From contig JBHEMU010000114.1 in the NCBI GenBank assembly GCA_046262415.1, positions 1 through 13,987 of the forward strand: 13,987 nucleotides of DNA, given 5' to 3'. This stretch comes from JACDAS01 sp046262415 (GTDB lineage Bacteria > Actinomycetota > Thermoleophilia > Gaiellales > Gaiellaceae). Both the position numbers and the translations under genes were made by a program. Of the stretch, positions 1-8,439 are shown piece by piece (position 1 is the first letter of the stretch; every line of letters starts with the position of its first letter). The notes under the pieces were generated by a model. That model ran no database searches. It was not told where the DNA came from and worked only from the letters and a program-made list of their open reading frames with translations.

Positions 1-983
1 CGCGAGTCGCGCAGGCGCCAGCTGCAGAAGACGGTGACGAGGACGAGGAGGAGCGCGGTCCAGAAGAAGAGCTCCGTGCTCGTGATCGGGTGGTTGAGGA
101 AGTCCGCCGAGCAGCAGCTCAGGTAGTTGGCGGGGAGGAAGCCGCCGGTGGCGTCGCTGAGCGTGTGCCCGAAGCCCGGCGTGTCGATCGGGTTGATCCC
201 CTGCGGCCCGTTCGTGAGGTTGAAGCCGCTGCCGAAGAGGTTGTCGCCGTTGCGCGCGACCTGGGGCATGATCTCGCCGAAGCCGAGCGTGACGATGGCG
301 AGGTAGTCGCCCCGCAGGCGCAGCGTCGGCAGGCCGATCAGCACGCCGATGATCGCCGTGACGATTCCTGCGACGACGAGCAGCAGCCACAGGTTGATGT
401 GGAAGCCGCCGATGCCCTCCGGGACGTCGATCGCCCCGAAGGTGATGTTGCGCTTGAACGAGCCGTCGGGGTTCTGGCCCGCGAACTGCGCGGAGGCGAA
501 CCAGGCGGCCGTGTAGGCGCCGATCGCGTAGAAGGCCACGTAGCCGAGGTCGAGCAGCCCGGCGTAGCCGACGACGACGTTGAGCCCGAGCGCCATCACC
601 GCGAAGATCGCCATCACGACGACCGTGTCCATCGACGGGAACGGTCCGAAGATCGGCAGCTCGAACAGCTGGTCGAGGTAGAACGGGTAGGCGACCGCGC
701 CGAGGATCGCCGCCGCGGGCACGACGTAGCGGCGCGCCGAGGCCGGCATCACGTAGAGCGCGAACGCGGTCGCCGCCACCACCAGGAAGGCGGGCGAGGG
801 ACGCGCCCAGAAGGCCCAGCCGAGCGGCAGCGCGACGAGCGCGAGCGCAAGCACCGGGACGGCCCGTTGGACGAGCCGCCGCTGCCGGCGCCAGCGCTCG
901 CGGGGCCGCTCGAGGCCCGCGCCCTCGAGGCCGCGCCACACGAGCCGCCAGCCGCGCTCGCGAAGACGGAGGTTGAACCTCAC
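1..983 (-). CDS. livM: Branched-chain amino acid ABC transporter permease LivM (3' end cut by window)
   Basis: Second membrane permease of a Liv/HAAT-type importer for leucine, isoleucine, valine or similar amino acids. The visible 327 codons start at GTG 983, which overlaps the livH stop by 4 bp (GTGA), so translation is coupled. Residues about 134-157 carry the family core LNVVVGYAGLLDLGYVAF, and residues 221-238 carry LRLRGDYLAIVTLGFGEI, the conserved stretch before the loop that contacts the ATPase. The N-terminus is a basic, Arg-rich cytoplasmic tail of about 40 residues before the first membrane segment. There are hydrophilic insertions at about 170-195 and at about 260-302; the second contains adjacent Cys290-Cys291. 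The reading frame is open to the left edge, so the C-terminal membrane segments are missing. Family assignment is strong; the exact substrate is unknown. Confidence 0.93.
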   Translation of the reverse strand, partial: MRFNLRLRERGWRLVWRGLEGAGLERPRERWRRQRRLVQRAVPVLALALVALPLGWAFWARPSPAFLVVAATAFALYVMPASARRYVVPAAAILGAVAYPFYLDQLFELPIFGPFPSMDTVVVMAIFAVMALGLNVVVGYAGLLDLGYVAFYAIGAYTAAWFASAQFAGQNPDGSFKRNITFGAIDVPEGIGGFHINLWLLLVVAGIVTAIIGVLIGLPTLRLRGDYLAIVTLGFGEIMPQVARNGDNLFGSGFNLTNGPQGINPIDTPGFGHTLSDATGGFLPANYLSCCSADFLNHPITSTELFFWTALLLVLVTVFCSWRLRDS

Positions 984-2044
984 TGGCCCTCGGGCGTTCG
1001 CTCCCCGAGCAGGCCCTCCGGCCTGAAGACGAGGATCAGGATCAGGATCGAGAAGACGATCGATGTCGTCCAGGCGGAGCCCGGCGCCCGCCAGGCGAGC
1101 CCCTCGTTGAAGGCCTGGATCAGGCCGATCAGGAGGGCGCCGAGCACGGCGCCCGGCAGGTTGCCGATCCCGCCGAGGACGGCGGCGGTGAAGGCGATCA
1201 GACCGAGCGTGAAGCCCGTGTCGTACTTGACGCTCGTGAAGTAGAGCGCGTAGAGGACGCCGCCGGCGCCGGCCAGACCGCCCGCGATCGCGAAGGTGAA
1301 CGAGATCGTCCGGTTGACGCTGATCCCCATCATCGCCGCCGCGTCGGCGTCCTGGGCGGTCGCCCGCATCGCCTTGCCCTGCCGCGTCGCCCGCACCAGC
1401 CACATCAGCCCGATCAGGACCGGCACCGTGATCGCGAGCACGATCAGCCGGTTCCAGGTGTAGTCGACCCCGCCGACCGAGAAGACGGTGCCGTTCGGCA
1501 GCAACGGGCTGGGCAGCTCGACGGGCCGCTCCTTGTAGATCGCGAGCGCGATGTTCTGGAGGATGAACGAGGCCCCGATCGCGGTGATCAGTGGTGCCAG
1601 CCGCGGCGCGCCGCGCAACGGCCGGTAGGCGATCGCCTCGACGGTGACACCGATCGCCGCGCAGGCGGCCATCGTCGCCAGAAGCATGAGCGGGATCGTG
1701 TAGAGCAGGACGCCCACGGCCTCGTTCTCGTGCAGGCCGAACACGGTGCCCACGAACGTCGTCGTGATCATCCCGCCCAGCATGAACACGTCGCCGTGCG
1801 CGAAGTTGATCAGCTCCAGAATGCCGTAGACGAGCGTGTAGCCGAGGGCGACGAGTCCGTAGACGGCCCCGTTCGTGAGCCCGATCAGGAGCGCCGTGAA
1901 CCAGGCCGACGGATCCTTGGCCAGGTTGATCGCGAGCCAGATGAGGACCGCCAGCACGAGCAGGGCGCCGATCGAGGGCACCAGGCCGGGCAAGCGGCTG
2001 AAGGGGAAGGCCGGCTGTCGTTGCGCGTCGGTCGCCATGCTCAC
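980..2044 (-). CDS. livH: Branched-chain amino acid ABC transporter permease LivH
   Basis: First membrane permease of the Liv importer, 354 residues. Family marks are INFAHGDVFMLG at residues 79-90, TAQDADAAAMMGISVNRT at about 229-246 followed by the glycine-rich AIAGGLAGAGGVLYA, GGIGNLPGAVLGALLIG at 291-307, and the typical C-terminal FRPEGLLGE. The whole chain is hydrophobic, with about eight membrane spans inferred. The N-terminus is longer than in many LivH proteins, with an extra segment at about 22-42 before the standard core. The start is GTG 2044; an ATG two codons inside (2038) is preceded by GAGGTGA and may be the true start. It follows livK by 66 bp containing a strong hairpin and overlaps livM by 4 bp, so it belongs to the livK-livH-livM operon. 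Confidence 0.95.
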   Translation of the reverse strand: MSMATDAQRQPAFPFSRLPGLVPSIGALLVLAVLIWLAINLAKDPSAWFTALLIGLTNGAVYGLVALGYTLVYGILELINFAHGDVFMLGGMITTTFVGTVFGLHENEAVGVLLYTIPLMLLATMAACAAIGVTVEAIAYRPLRGAPRLAPLITAIGASFILQNIALAIYKERPVELPSPLLPNGTVFSVGGVDYTWNRLIVLAITVPVLIGLMWLVRATRQGKAMRATAQDADAAAMMGISVNRTISFTFAIAGGLAGAGGVLYALYFTSVKYDTGFTLGLIAFTAAVLGGIGNLPGAVLGALLIGLIQAFNEGLAWRAPGSAWTTSIVFSILILILVFRPEGLLGERTPEGQ

Positions 2045-2054
2045 CTCGAAGGTT

Positions 2055-2082
2055 CGGGGGGAGGGCCTGCGCCCTCCCCCCG
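2055..2082 (-). promoter_or_regulatory. Strong intercistronic hairpin between livK and livH
   Basis: A perfect 12-bp inverted repeat, 2055-2066 against 2071-2082, with a 4-base loop. It is almost entirely G:C. It lies 28 bases after the livK stop and 10 bases before the livH start. No T-run follows it on the transcribed strand. Such hairpins after a binding-protein gene usually act as partial terminators, or protect the upstream mRNA from 3' decay, so that the soluble binding protein is made in excess over the permeases. That role is inferred; the stem itself is plain in the sequence. Confidence 0.8.
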
Positions 2083-2110
2083 GGACCCTAAGTGCTGCCG
2101 GCGTTTCTTG

Positions 2111-3421
2111 CTACTTGGTCAGGCTCACCGGCGGGTAGATGGTCGCGTAGGTCTTGCCGTCGCCCTTGGTCATCCGGTAGATCGTGATGCCCTTGAGCGA
2201 CGTGTCGCCGTTCTTGTCGATGTTGAAGGTGCCGAGAATGCCGCCCTTCACCTTCGTCTTGAACAGCTGCTGCGCCACGGAGGCACGCGTCCCGTTCGAC
2301 CGCGCGATCGCGTCGACCAGGATCTGCGCCGCCTGGGCGGCGTAGACCGCATACGGATCCGGCTTGCGACCCTGGAACTTGACGAAGTCCCGGATGAACT
2401 TCTTCCCGGTCGGTCCGAGCGCCTCGTTCGGGATGCCCGCGACGCTGATCAGCATTCCCTCCGCGGAGGCGCCTGCCGCCGCGACAGCCGAGAACGGCGT
2501 CCAGCCGTCCGGGCCGACCAGCCTGACGTTCTTGCCCAGCCCGGCGCGGAGGTCCTTCAGCAGCTTGGCGCCGTTGTTGCAGACGATGCCGCCGAGGAAC
2601 ACGGCCTTCGCGCCGGTGCCCTTGATCTTGTTGGCGATCGCCTCGTAGCTCGTCGCCTTGGGATCCCAGGGCTCGAAGCCGAGCACCTTGATGCCGAGCT
2701 TCTTCGCGGCACGCTGGTACGTCTGAGCAACGCCCTTCCCGTACGTCTCGTTGTCCGTGAGGATGTAGACGCTGGTCCCGCCGACACGCTTGGTCACGAT
2801 CGCGTCAGCCGGGCCCTGGAAGTCGTCGGTGGCGACGACCCGGGCGTAGTTGCGCTTGCCCGACGGGTAGTAGACGTTCGGCTCGCCGGCGGCGTTCAGC
2901 GCCGTCTTCTTGGTCAGTCCCGGGTACGTGTTCGCGGGGCTGATCATGGCGAGCGGGCCGCGTGGCGCCCGGTTCAGGATCGGGATCACGAGCTTCGCGC
3001 ACCCCGAGTTGAACGTGCCGATGATGCCGATCACGCTGCGGTCGTTCGAGTATGCGCGGGCGTTGGCCGTGCACTTGGCCGGATCCCACGAGCCCTTCTG
3101 CGCGGTCGAGTCGTCGCAGGCCTGGTAGCCGAGCGTGAAGTTGCCCGCCTTGTAGTTCTTGCGCTGCAGGATGAACTGGATCGCCTTCGTCATCTGCGTC
3201 GTCTGCGGGCGGTTCGCACCCTGCAGCGGCAGATCGGACGCGATCAGGTACTGGGGCCGACCGCTGCCCCCGTACACCACCTTCAAGCAGGACGAAGACG
3301 GCAGGACCGTCTTGCCCGTGGGTGCGGCGTTCTTGCCGATCCCCGCGGCTCCGGTGGCCACAACGATGGCCAGCGTGCCGACGGCGGCGGCGAGGACGCC
3401 CACCAGAAGTCGCTTCTTCAC
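2111..3421 (-). CDS. livK: Branched-chain amino acid ABC transporter substrate-binding protein (Peripla_BP_6 type)
   Basis: Extracellular solute-binding protein that delivers the ligand to LivH/LivM; 436 residues. It starts at GTG 3421, 5 bases after a perfect AGGAGG ribosome site. Residues 1-29 are an export signal (MKKRLL followed by an Ala/Val/Gly core). There is no lipobox cysteine, so it is not predicted to be a lipoprotein. The mature part shows the type I periplasmic-binding fold used by LivK: ASDLPLQG at 61-68, VIGIIGTFNSGCAKLVIPI at about 130-148, AMISPANTYPGLT at 158-170, then DNETYGKGVAQTYQ, and PDPYAVYAAQAAQILVDAI near the C-terminus. It is rich in cysteines for this family (45, 102, 117, 141 and one in IVCNNGAK), suggesting disulfides outside the membrane. 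The ligand could be an amino acid or a related amide; the family does not decide this. Confidence 0.92.
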   Translation of the reverse strand: MKKRLLVGVLAAAVGTLAIVVATGAAGIGKNAAPTGKTVLPSSSCLKVVYGGSGRPQYLIASDLPLQGANRPQTTQMTKAIQFILQRKNYKAGNFTLGYQACDDSTAQKGSWDPAKCTANARAYSNDRSVIGIIGTFNSGCAKLVIPILNRAPRGPLAMISPANTYPGLTKKTALNAAGEPNVYYPSGKRNYARVVATDDFQGPADAIVTKRVGGTSVYILTDNETYGKGVAQTYQRAAKKLGIKVLGFEPWDPKATSYEAIANKIKGTGAKAVFLGGIVCNNGAKLLKDLRAGLGKNVRLVGPDGWTPFSAVAAAGASAEGMLISVAGIPNEALGPTGKKFIRDFVKFQGRKPDPYAVYAAQAAQILVDAIARSNGTRASVAQQLFKTKVKGGILGTFNIDKNGDTSLKGITIYRMTKGDGKTYATIYPPVSLTK

Positions 3422-3508
3422 ACTCTCCTCCTTCGTTTACCCGAAATGGGTCAACTCAGTTTCGACGCCAGGCAGCGAGCCGGACGCCCAGCGCACGAGC
3501 GAATCGGA

Positions 3509-3537
3509 AGTATCCGCATTCGCGCCCCCCTTTTCAA
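3509..3537 (-). promoter_or_regulatory. Probable sigma70-type promoter of the liv operon
   Basis: On the minus strand there is TTGAAA (3532-3537, 5 of 6 matches to the -35 consensus), a 17-base spacer, and GATACT (3509-3514, 4 of 6 matches to the -10 consensus). The expected start is near 3502, giving a leader of about 80 bases before the livK GTG. The fit is good for a GC-rich genome but is by eye only. Confidence 0.6.
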
Positions 3538-3740
3538 GCGATAGGACGTCGAGAGGCCGAAGGAGTTGGCGCCGGACGCCCCGCGAGCAGCCTTCGAACA
3601 TCGAACGGAGGCTTGAATCCGCGCTCGGCAGGACTTCCCCGGACACAGGCTCCGCGGCCGGAGCCGGACTTGCTCCGGCGGGAGGGCCAGCGCGAGCACT
3701 CCACGAGACCGCAAGGAAGAAGGTCTGCTCTCCGGGGGCT
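3538..3740. other. Non-coding stretch between the liv promoter and the tRNA hairpin
   Basis: I see no convincing gene here. Open frames in this stretch on both strands lack ribosome sites and run through the tRNA, so they are chance frames. One inverted repeat is present: 8 bp, 3657-3664 against 3672-3679, with a 7-base loop. It could be a weak terminator for read-through from the tRNA gene. No direct repeats or attachment-site duplications were noticed. Confidence 0.5.
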
Positions 3741-3767
3741 CGTGGGGGAAACATGGTTTCCCCCACG
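3741..3767 (-). terminator. Hairpin directly after tRNA-Leu, probable terminator or processing signal
   Basis: A perfect 12-bp stem, 3741-3752 against 3756-3767, with a 3-base loop. It begins 4 bases after the tRNA 3' end on the minus strand. There is no T-run behind it, as is often the case for terminators in high-GC actinobacteria. It separates the tRNA transcript from the liv operon downstream. Confidence 0.7.
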
Positions 3768-3771
3768 CCAG

Positions 3772-3854
3772 TGCCGGGAGAGGGATTCGAACCCTCACGC
3801 CCTCTCGGGCAGCGGATTTTGAGTCCGCCGAGTCTACCGTTCCTCCATCCCGGC
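3772..3854 (-). tRNA. tRNA-Leu (anticodon CAA)
   Basis: An 83-base class II tRNA. The acceptor stem GCCGGGA pairs perfectly with TCCCGGC (7 bp), and the discriminator base is A. The anticodon stem GCGGA/TCCGC encloses the loop CTCAAAA, giving anticodon CAA, which reads UUG leucine codons. A long variable arm (GCCCGAGAGGGC) and the T arm GAGGG-TTCGAAT-CCCTC complete the leucine cloverleaf. The 3' CCA is not encoded (the next bases are CTG), so it must be added enzymatically. UUG is rare in so GC-rich a genome. Confidence 0.96.
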
Positions 3855-3915
3855 AGGCCGGGCGATCGTAGCGTCCGGCCCGCCGTCCGGCGCCGACGCG
3901 CCAGAATGAGGGCCG
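3855..3915. promoter_or_regulatory. Shared divergent control region of tRNA-Leu and the phosphofructokinase gene
   Basis: Only 61 bases separate the two divergent genes. On the minus strand, TACGAT (3865-3870) is placed as a -10 box for the tRNA, ending 10 bases before its 5' end. On the plus strand, CAGAAT (3902-3907) lies 8 bases before the GTG start, and GAGG (3908-3911) may be a short ribosome site. No clear -35 box was found for either. Assignments are tentative. Confidence 0.35.
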
Positions 3916-4956
<1,041 letters not shown>

Positions 4957-4986
4957 CGGGGCGGACGAGTCTGCGCGCGCTGCCGA

Positions 4987-6402
4987 TCAGGCCAGGAGCT
5001 CCGCGAGCGGAAACGAGCGGTGCCGGCGCGGCGGCACGAGGAAGTTCTGCCGGTGCGTCGTCCGGAGCACCGAGTTGAGCCCCTGGCCGCGGGCACGAGC
5101 CTCGAATCTCAGCGTCGTGCCGTCCGGGAGGACGCCGTCCATCGCGAGCCGGTTGCGGTGGAAGTCGTCGCTCGTGGGGTTGAACGTGACGAAGTGCAGG
5201 CCGGCGCGCGGCGTCTCCTCGAACCGGTCGAGGTCCGGCTCGGACGTCCAGAAGAACGGGTTGTCGAGCGTGTTGAAGTCCGCGCGCTGCGGGATCGCGG
5301 TCCCCTTCGGGTAGAGGGTCCCGTCCGTTCCGCGCACGTCCTCGAGCAGGCGCGACGAGGGCATGATCGCCGCGGAATGGCCGATCGCGCCCAGCTCACG
5401 GAAGTCGCGCTCGTTCTCCGCGGCGCCGACGACGTCCTCGGGGTCCTGGCGCACGGTCAGCTGGTCGGGGCGCACCTCGAGGCCTCGCGGGCGGAACGTG
5501 GTCGCGACCCGCTCGGCGTGATCGAAGTCCACGTACCAGGCCTCGAGATCCTCGAACACGTGCGAGAGGTGCATGTGCGTCCCCTGACGGAAGTAGCCGA
5601 CCGGGGTCGCGGCGAAGCCGAGCGTCTCGATGTTGGCGATCCGCGTCGGCCCGAGGCCGGCGCGCTGCGTCGAGGTGAAGCCGAGGAAGAGCTGCGAGGT
5701 CTCGGGGATCAGCTCGGCGCCCGGCACGCCGGCCGCCATCGCCATCCGCTTCGGCAGGCTGCGGCGGCCCGAGAAGCCGCCGCCGACGAAGCCCTTGCGG
5801 ATGCTCGTGAGCTCGAACAGCGATCCGAGCGGCTCGAAGAGCGCGCGGGCGCCCTCCGCGACGTGATCTCGATCGTCGCTGCGTAGCAGCACCGCGACGT
5901 CGTTCTCCTCGAGCACGGTCTTGTCCGGATCGCTCGGGAAGCGGATCGCGTCGATCAGCACTCGCACCTCGCGCCCCTTCGCGGCGGAGGCTCGCCGGTC
6001 GATCGGCAGGTGGGCGGCGGCGAGCTTCGGCACGTAGCGCCGGAAGTAGGGCAGGCCCCACGCAACCGTCACGCCGAGTCCGGCGGGCGTGGGCTCGAAG
6101 CGCCGCTCGAGCGTGCGGAGAGCCCGTTCGAGCGTGGTGTGAGCCTCCGCCAGCGCTCTGCGGGTCTCGGCCACGCGCAGCCTCGCCGTCACCACCTGGT
6201 GGTGGAGCGGGATCACGACTACCTCGACGCCGTCGTCCTCGATCACGTGGAGGCCGTCGAGCAGGTGCTGCTCCGGCCGCAGCACGCCCCCCGGCCGCGG
6301 CGCAGCCGCGCCCGTCAGCCGGTCGACGAGCTCGTAGATGCCGGCGGCGCCGAGGGCGCTCGCCCCCGCGCCGGCGAGCAGCTGCTTCCGGGTGAGCCTC
6401 AT
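4987..6402 (-). CDS. Exported DyP-type-peroxidase-like protein (DUF7405-like)
   Basis: A 471-residue protein resembling dye-decolorising peroxidases and the DUF7405 proteins. The N-terminus MRLTRKQLLAGAGASALGAAG looks like a Tat signal with an Arg-Lys instead of an Arg-Arg pair. Family-like parts are SQLFLGFTS (236-244), GTHMHLSHVFEDLEAWY (274-290) and, near the end, AGLHFVTFNPTSDDFHRNRL (400-419), which matches the last beta-strand and helix of DyP proteins (GLLFVxFQ...). His342 in AIGHSAA is a candidate heme ligand. The classical GxxDG catalytic motif is not clear: GFVGGGFSG (204-212) sits about where it should, without the Asp. It starts at ATG 6402, 31 bases after the lipoprotein gene, as the last gene of a four-gene operon. 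Heme binding and peroxidase activity are inferred. Confidence 0.65.
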   Translation of the reverse strand: MRLTRKQLLAGAGASALGAAGIYELVDRLTGAAAPRPGGVLRPEQHLLDGLHVIEDDGVEVVVIPLHHQVVTARLRVAETRRALAEAHTTLERALRTLERRFEPTPAGLGVTVAWGLPYFRRYVPKLAAAHLPIDRRASAAKGREVRVLIDAIRFPSDPDKTVLEENDVAVLLRSDDRDHVAEGARALFEPLGSLFELTSIRKGFVGGGFSGRRSLPKRMAMAAGVPGAELIPETSQLFLGFTSTQRAGLGPTRIANIETLGFAATPVGYFRQGTHMHLSHVFEDLEAWYVDFDHAERVATTFRPRGLEVRPDQLTVRQDPEDVVGAAENERDFRELGAIGHSAAIMPSSRLLEDVRGTDGTLYPKGTAIPQRADFNTLDNPFFWTSEPDLDRFEETPRAGLHFVTFNPTSDDFHRNRLAMDGVLPDGTTLRFEARARGQGLNSVLRTTHRQNFLVPPRRHRSFPLAELLA

Positions 6403-6433
6403 CTCCGCTACCCGCGGCCGTGCGGGCTGGCGC

Positions 6434-7054
6434 TCATGCGTCCGCGGGCTCGACGAGCGCCAGCGTCCTCAGCATCCGTTCGAGGTTGCGGACGACGGCC
6501 GAGAAGCTGTAGGGGGGAGCGATGTGCTCGCTCACGGAGTAGAGCGTGCCGTCCCGGCGCCAGGCGTAGAGGACGTGCCACTGGTCGGCGTCCCGGTTGA
6601 CCGTGTAGACGGTGGCGTCGATACCCCCGACGCGCTTCGTACCCCGCGGATCGGCGAAGCAGGGCACCTTGCGGCGGCGCACCTGGCCGGCTCCCGTCTG
6701 CACGTCGATGCAGGTGGGCACCTTCGTGCGGCCCGGGTAGCCGCGGAAGTTGACGTGAACCTCCTCCGCCTTCTCCTTGTAGATGAAGCTGATCAGGTAG
6801 CTGCCGTCCTCGTCGACCGAGTCGATCGAGGTCCAGGGACCGCCGATCTCGCCGGTCAGGGGGCCGGGGAGCCACGTGGGGCAGTAGACGGCCGTCCCGA
6901 TCCGGTCGGCGAGCCGCTGCCAGCCCGCGCGCCACGCCTTCGGGCACGTCGGGGCAGCCGCCTGCCCGGGGCCGGCACGCCGGACGTCGTCCCCGCAGCC
7001 CGAGGCGAGCAGGGCGAGGAGCGCAAGCGACAGGAGTGCGAAGAGCCTTCTCAT
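6434..7054 (-). CDS. Lipoprotein of unknown function
   Basis: A 206-residue predicted lipoprotein. Residues 1-20 form a lipoprotein signal: two Arg, a Leu/Ala core, then ASGC with Cys20 as the lipidated residue. The mature part begins with a flexible stretch. It then holds an unrecognised domain with VYCPTWLPGPL (56-66), a strand-rich middle and YSVSEHIAPPYS (172-183). Four cysteines in the mature part (37, 58, 115, 132) could form two disulfides. I do not recognise the family. Its ATG overlaps the glycosyltransferase stop by one base (TGATG) and no ribosome site is visible, so it is translationally coupled to that gene. This suggests a shared role at the cell surface. The same frame is open further upstream, but that part only shadows the glycosyltransferase. 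Confidence 0.85.
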   Translation of the reverse strand: MRRLFALLSLALLALLASGCGDDVRRAGPGQAAAPTCPKAWRAGWQRLADRIGTAVYCPTWLPGPLTGEIGGPWTSIDSVDEDGSYLISFIYKEKAEEVHVNFRGYPGRTKVPTCIDVQTGAGQVRRRKVPCFADPRGTKRVGGIDATVYTVNRDADQWHVLYAWRRDGTLYSVSEHIAPPYSFSAVVRNLERMLRTLALVEPADA

Positions 7055-8439
7055 CAGAGGCGGTAGACGGAGACCCACGGCCCGGCGAGACCGTTCCCCG
7101 GCGACACATAGTAGATCCGTTTCGCACGCCTCCGCAGCTCGTCGTAGAAGCCCGCCTCGCGCGGGTAGTGCTCCCTGGCCGCGAGCACGCGGTCCGCGAC
7201 CGCCCCGGTCACGAGCACGTGGGTGACGCCCTGCGCGCGGAGCCGGCCGACCTGGCGGTTCGGGTCGAAGGCGCGGCCCGGCCCCGGGAGCAGGAGCGAG
7301 ACGACGGCGCGGCCCGCGAGCGCCGGCGTCGAGGACTCGGCGGCCACCCGCGCACCGGCCGGAAGGTGCTCCACGAGCCAGCGGTGCGCCACGATCCGCG
7401 TGTCCGTCCGGGTCAGCCGCACGTCCTCCCGGATCGACCACGCGAGCGGGAAGGCGAGCAGAAGGAGGGCCGCGGGCACGAGCAGCCTGATGCGCCCGGC
7501 GAGCGCGCCGAGCGCGGGGACGAGCGGCAGCAGGTAGCGGTCGAAGTGCGCCCTCAGCGTCAGCAGGTCGAGGAAGTAGACGAGCGCGAAGGAGGCGAGA
7601 ACGAGGTCGGCCGGCCGGCGGCGCACCAGCGCGACGGCCAGGCCCGCGACGGCGACGAGCAACACCGGCCCGAACGTGGCCCAGAGCCGGCCGCTGAACG
7701 CGAACAGGGCGAAGCGGTCGTGCTCGAAGCCGAGCCAGCCCTCCCGGGCGAGCCGCTGGACCCGGAGGGCGTCCTCGGCGGCAAGCTGCGGATGGACGGC
7801 GACGAACGGGCTCGTGGCGAGGAACGCCACCCCGGCGAGCGCGACGGAGATCCCGAGCCGCCGCCACTGACCCCAGGCCGCGACCGCGAGCGGGACGAGC
7901 AGGAAGACGCCCGGGTACTTCGCGCCGGCCGCCAGGCCCGCGGCCGCGCCGGCCCATTCGAGCCGTCCGGCGATCATCAGGGCGAGCGAAACGGCGACCC
8001 CGAGCGTGAGCGGCACGTCCGTGACGGCCATCTGGGAGTACGCGACGTGTGTGGTCTGGACCGCGACGACGCCCGCCGCGACGAGCCCGGCCGCGGTCCC
8101 GTAGGCCCTGCGGCCGAGCCACCACGACGCGGCCACGGCGGCGACCCCGAGCGCCGCGACGAGGACGCGCGCGCTCAGGTACGACGGCGACCCGTGCCAG
8201 GCCTGGAACGGCGCGAACAGGTACATGACGAGCGTCGGGTAGTCGAACCACTCCGGATCGAGGCCGCCGCCGTGCGCCATCCGCCAGGCGCGCGGGACGA
8301 TGCTCTGCTCGTCGGGGTTGAGCAGGTTGCCGAACGGGAGCCCGTACTGCAGCCCGGGGATCCGGAGGCCGGCGGCGAGCGCGAGGATCGCCGCGAGGGC
8401 GAGTCCCGAGCGGGCTTCAGACCTCCGGAGGAAGTCCAC
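7054..8439 (-). CDS. GT-C family membrane glycosyltransferase (GT39/PMT, ArnT-like)
   Basis: A polytopic membrane enzyme expected to move a sugar from a polyprenyl-phosphate donor to an acceptor outside the membrane; 461 residues from GTG 8439. After the first membrane helix the outer loop carries NPDEQS with Asp43-Glu44, the acidic pair typical of GT-C enzymes. DYPTLVMYLF follows (66-75), the counterpart of the Y/HPPL-YL motif of PMT_2 proteins. About ten hydrophobic helices follow, then a soluble C-terminal part of about 110 residues starting near DTRIVAHRWL. The frame is open back to an ATG at 8493, but the extra residues are low-complexity and lie inside the upstream gene. GTG 8439, giving a 23-base overlap, is therefore preferred; no strong ribosome site supports either start. 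The substrate cannot be told. Confidence 0.85.
   Translation of the reverse strand: MDFLRRSEARSGLALAAILALAAGLRIPGLQYGLPFGNLLNPDEQSIVPRAWRMAHGGGLDPEWFDYPTLVMYLFAPFQAWHGSPSYLSARVLVAALGVAAVAASWWLGRRAYGTAAGLVAAGVVAVQTTHVAYSQMAVTDVPLTLGVAVSLALMIAGRLEWAGAAAGLAAGAKYPGVFLLVPLAVAAWGQWRRLGISVALAGVAFLATSPFVAVHPQLAAEDALRVQRLAREGWLGFEHDRFALFAFSGRLWATFGPVLLVAVAGLAVALVRRRPADLVLASFALVYFLDLLTLRAHFDRYLLPLVPALGALAGRIRLLVPAALLLLAFPLAWSIREDVRLTRTDTRIVAHRWLVEHLPAGARVAAESSTPALAGRAVVSLLLPGPGRAFDPNRQVGRLRAQGVTHVLVTGAVADRVLAAREHYPREAGFYDELRRRAKRIYYVSPGNGLAGPWVSVYRL

Noticed and set aside
90..1244. Long plus-strand open frame rich in Arg, Glu, Ala and Val
   Set aside because: It lies opposite livM and livH, which have clear family motifs. 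The composition is that of a complement-frame shadow in GC-rich DNA, with no recognisable domain.
1730..3544. Plus-strand open frame of about 600 codons
   Set aside because: It is opposite livH and livK and its product is low-complexity Arg/Asp/Glu/Val/Leu. It has no domain or ribosome site.
3856..3880. Inverted repeat GGCCGG...CCGGCC upstream of the tRNA as an operator
   Set aside because: Six-base GC repeats are expected by chance at this base composition, and nothing else supports a regulator site.
4957..4986. Bidirectional terminator between the convergent phosphofructokinase and DyP-like genes
   Set aside because: The 30-base gap contains only a GCGCGC palindrome and no convincing stem or T-run.
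6434..8251. Reading the lipoprotein as a 605-residue fusion
   Set aside because: The upstream 400 residues are an Arg/Ala/Gly-rich shadow of the glycosyltransferase. The lipoprotein signal begins exactly at ATG 7054, overlapping the preceding stop.
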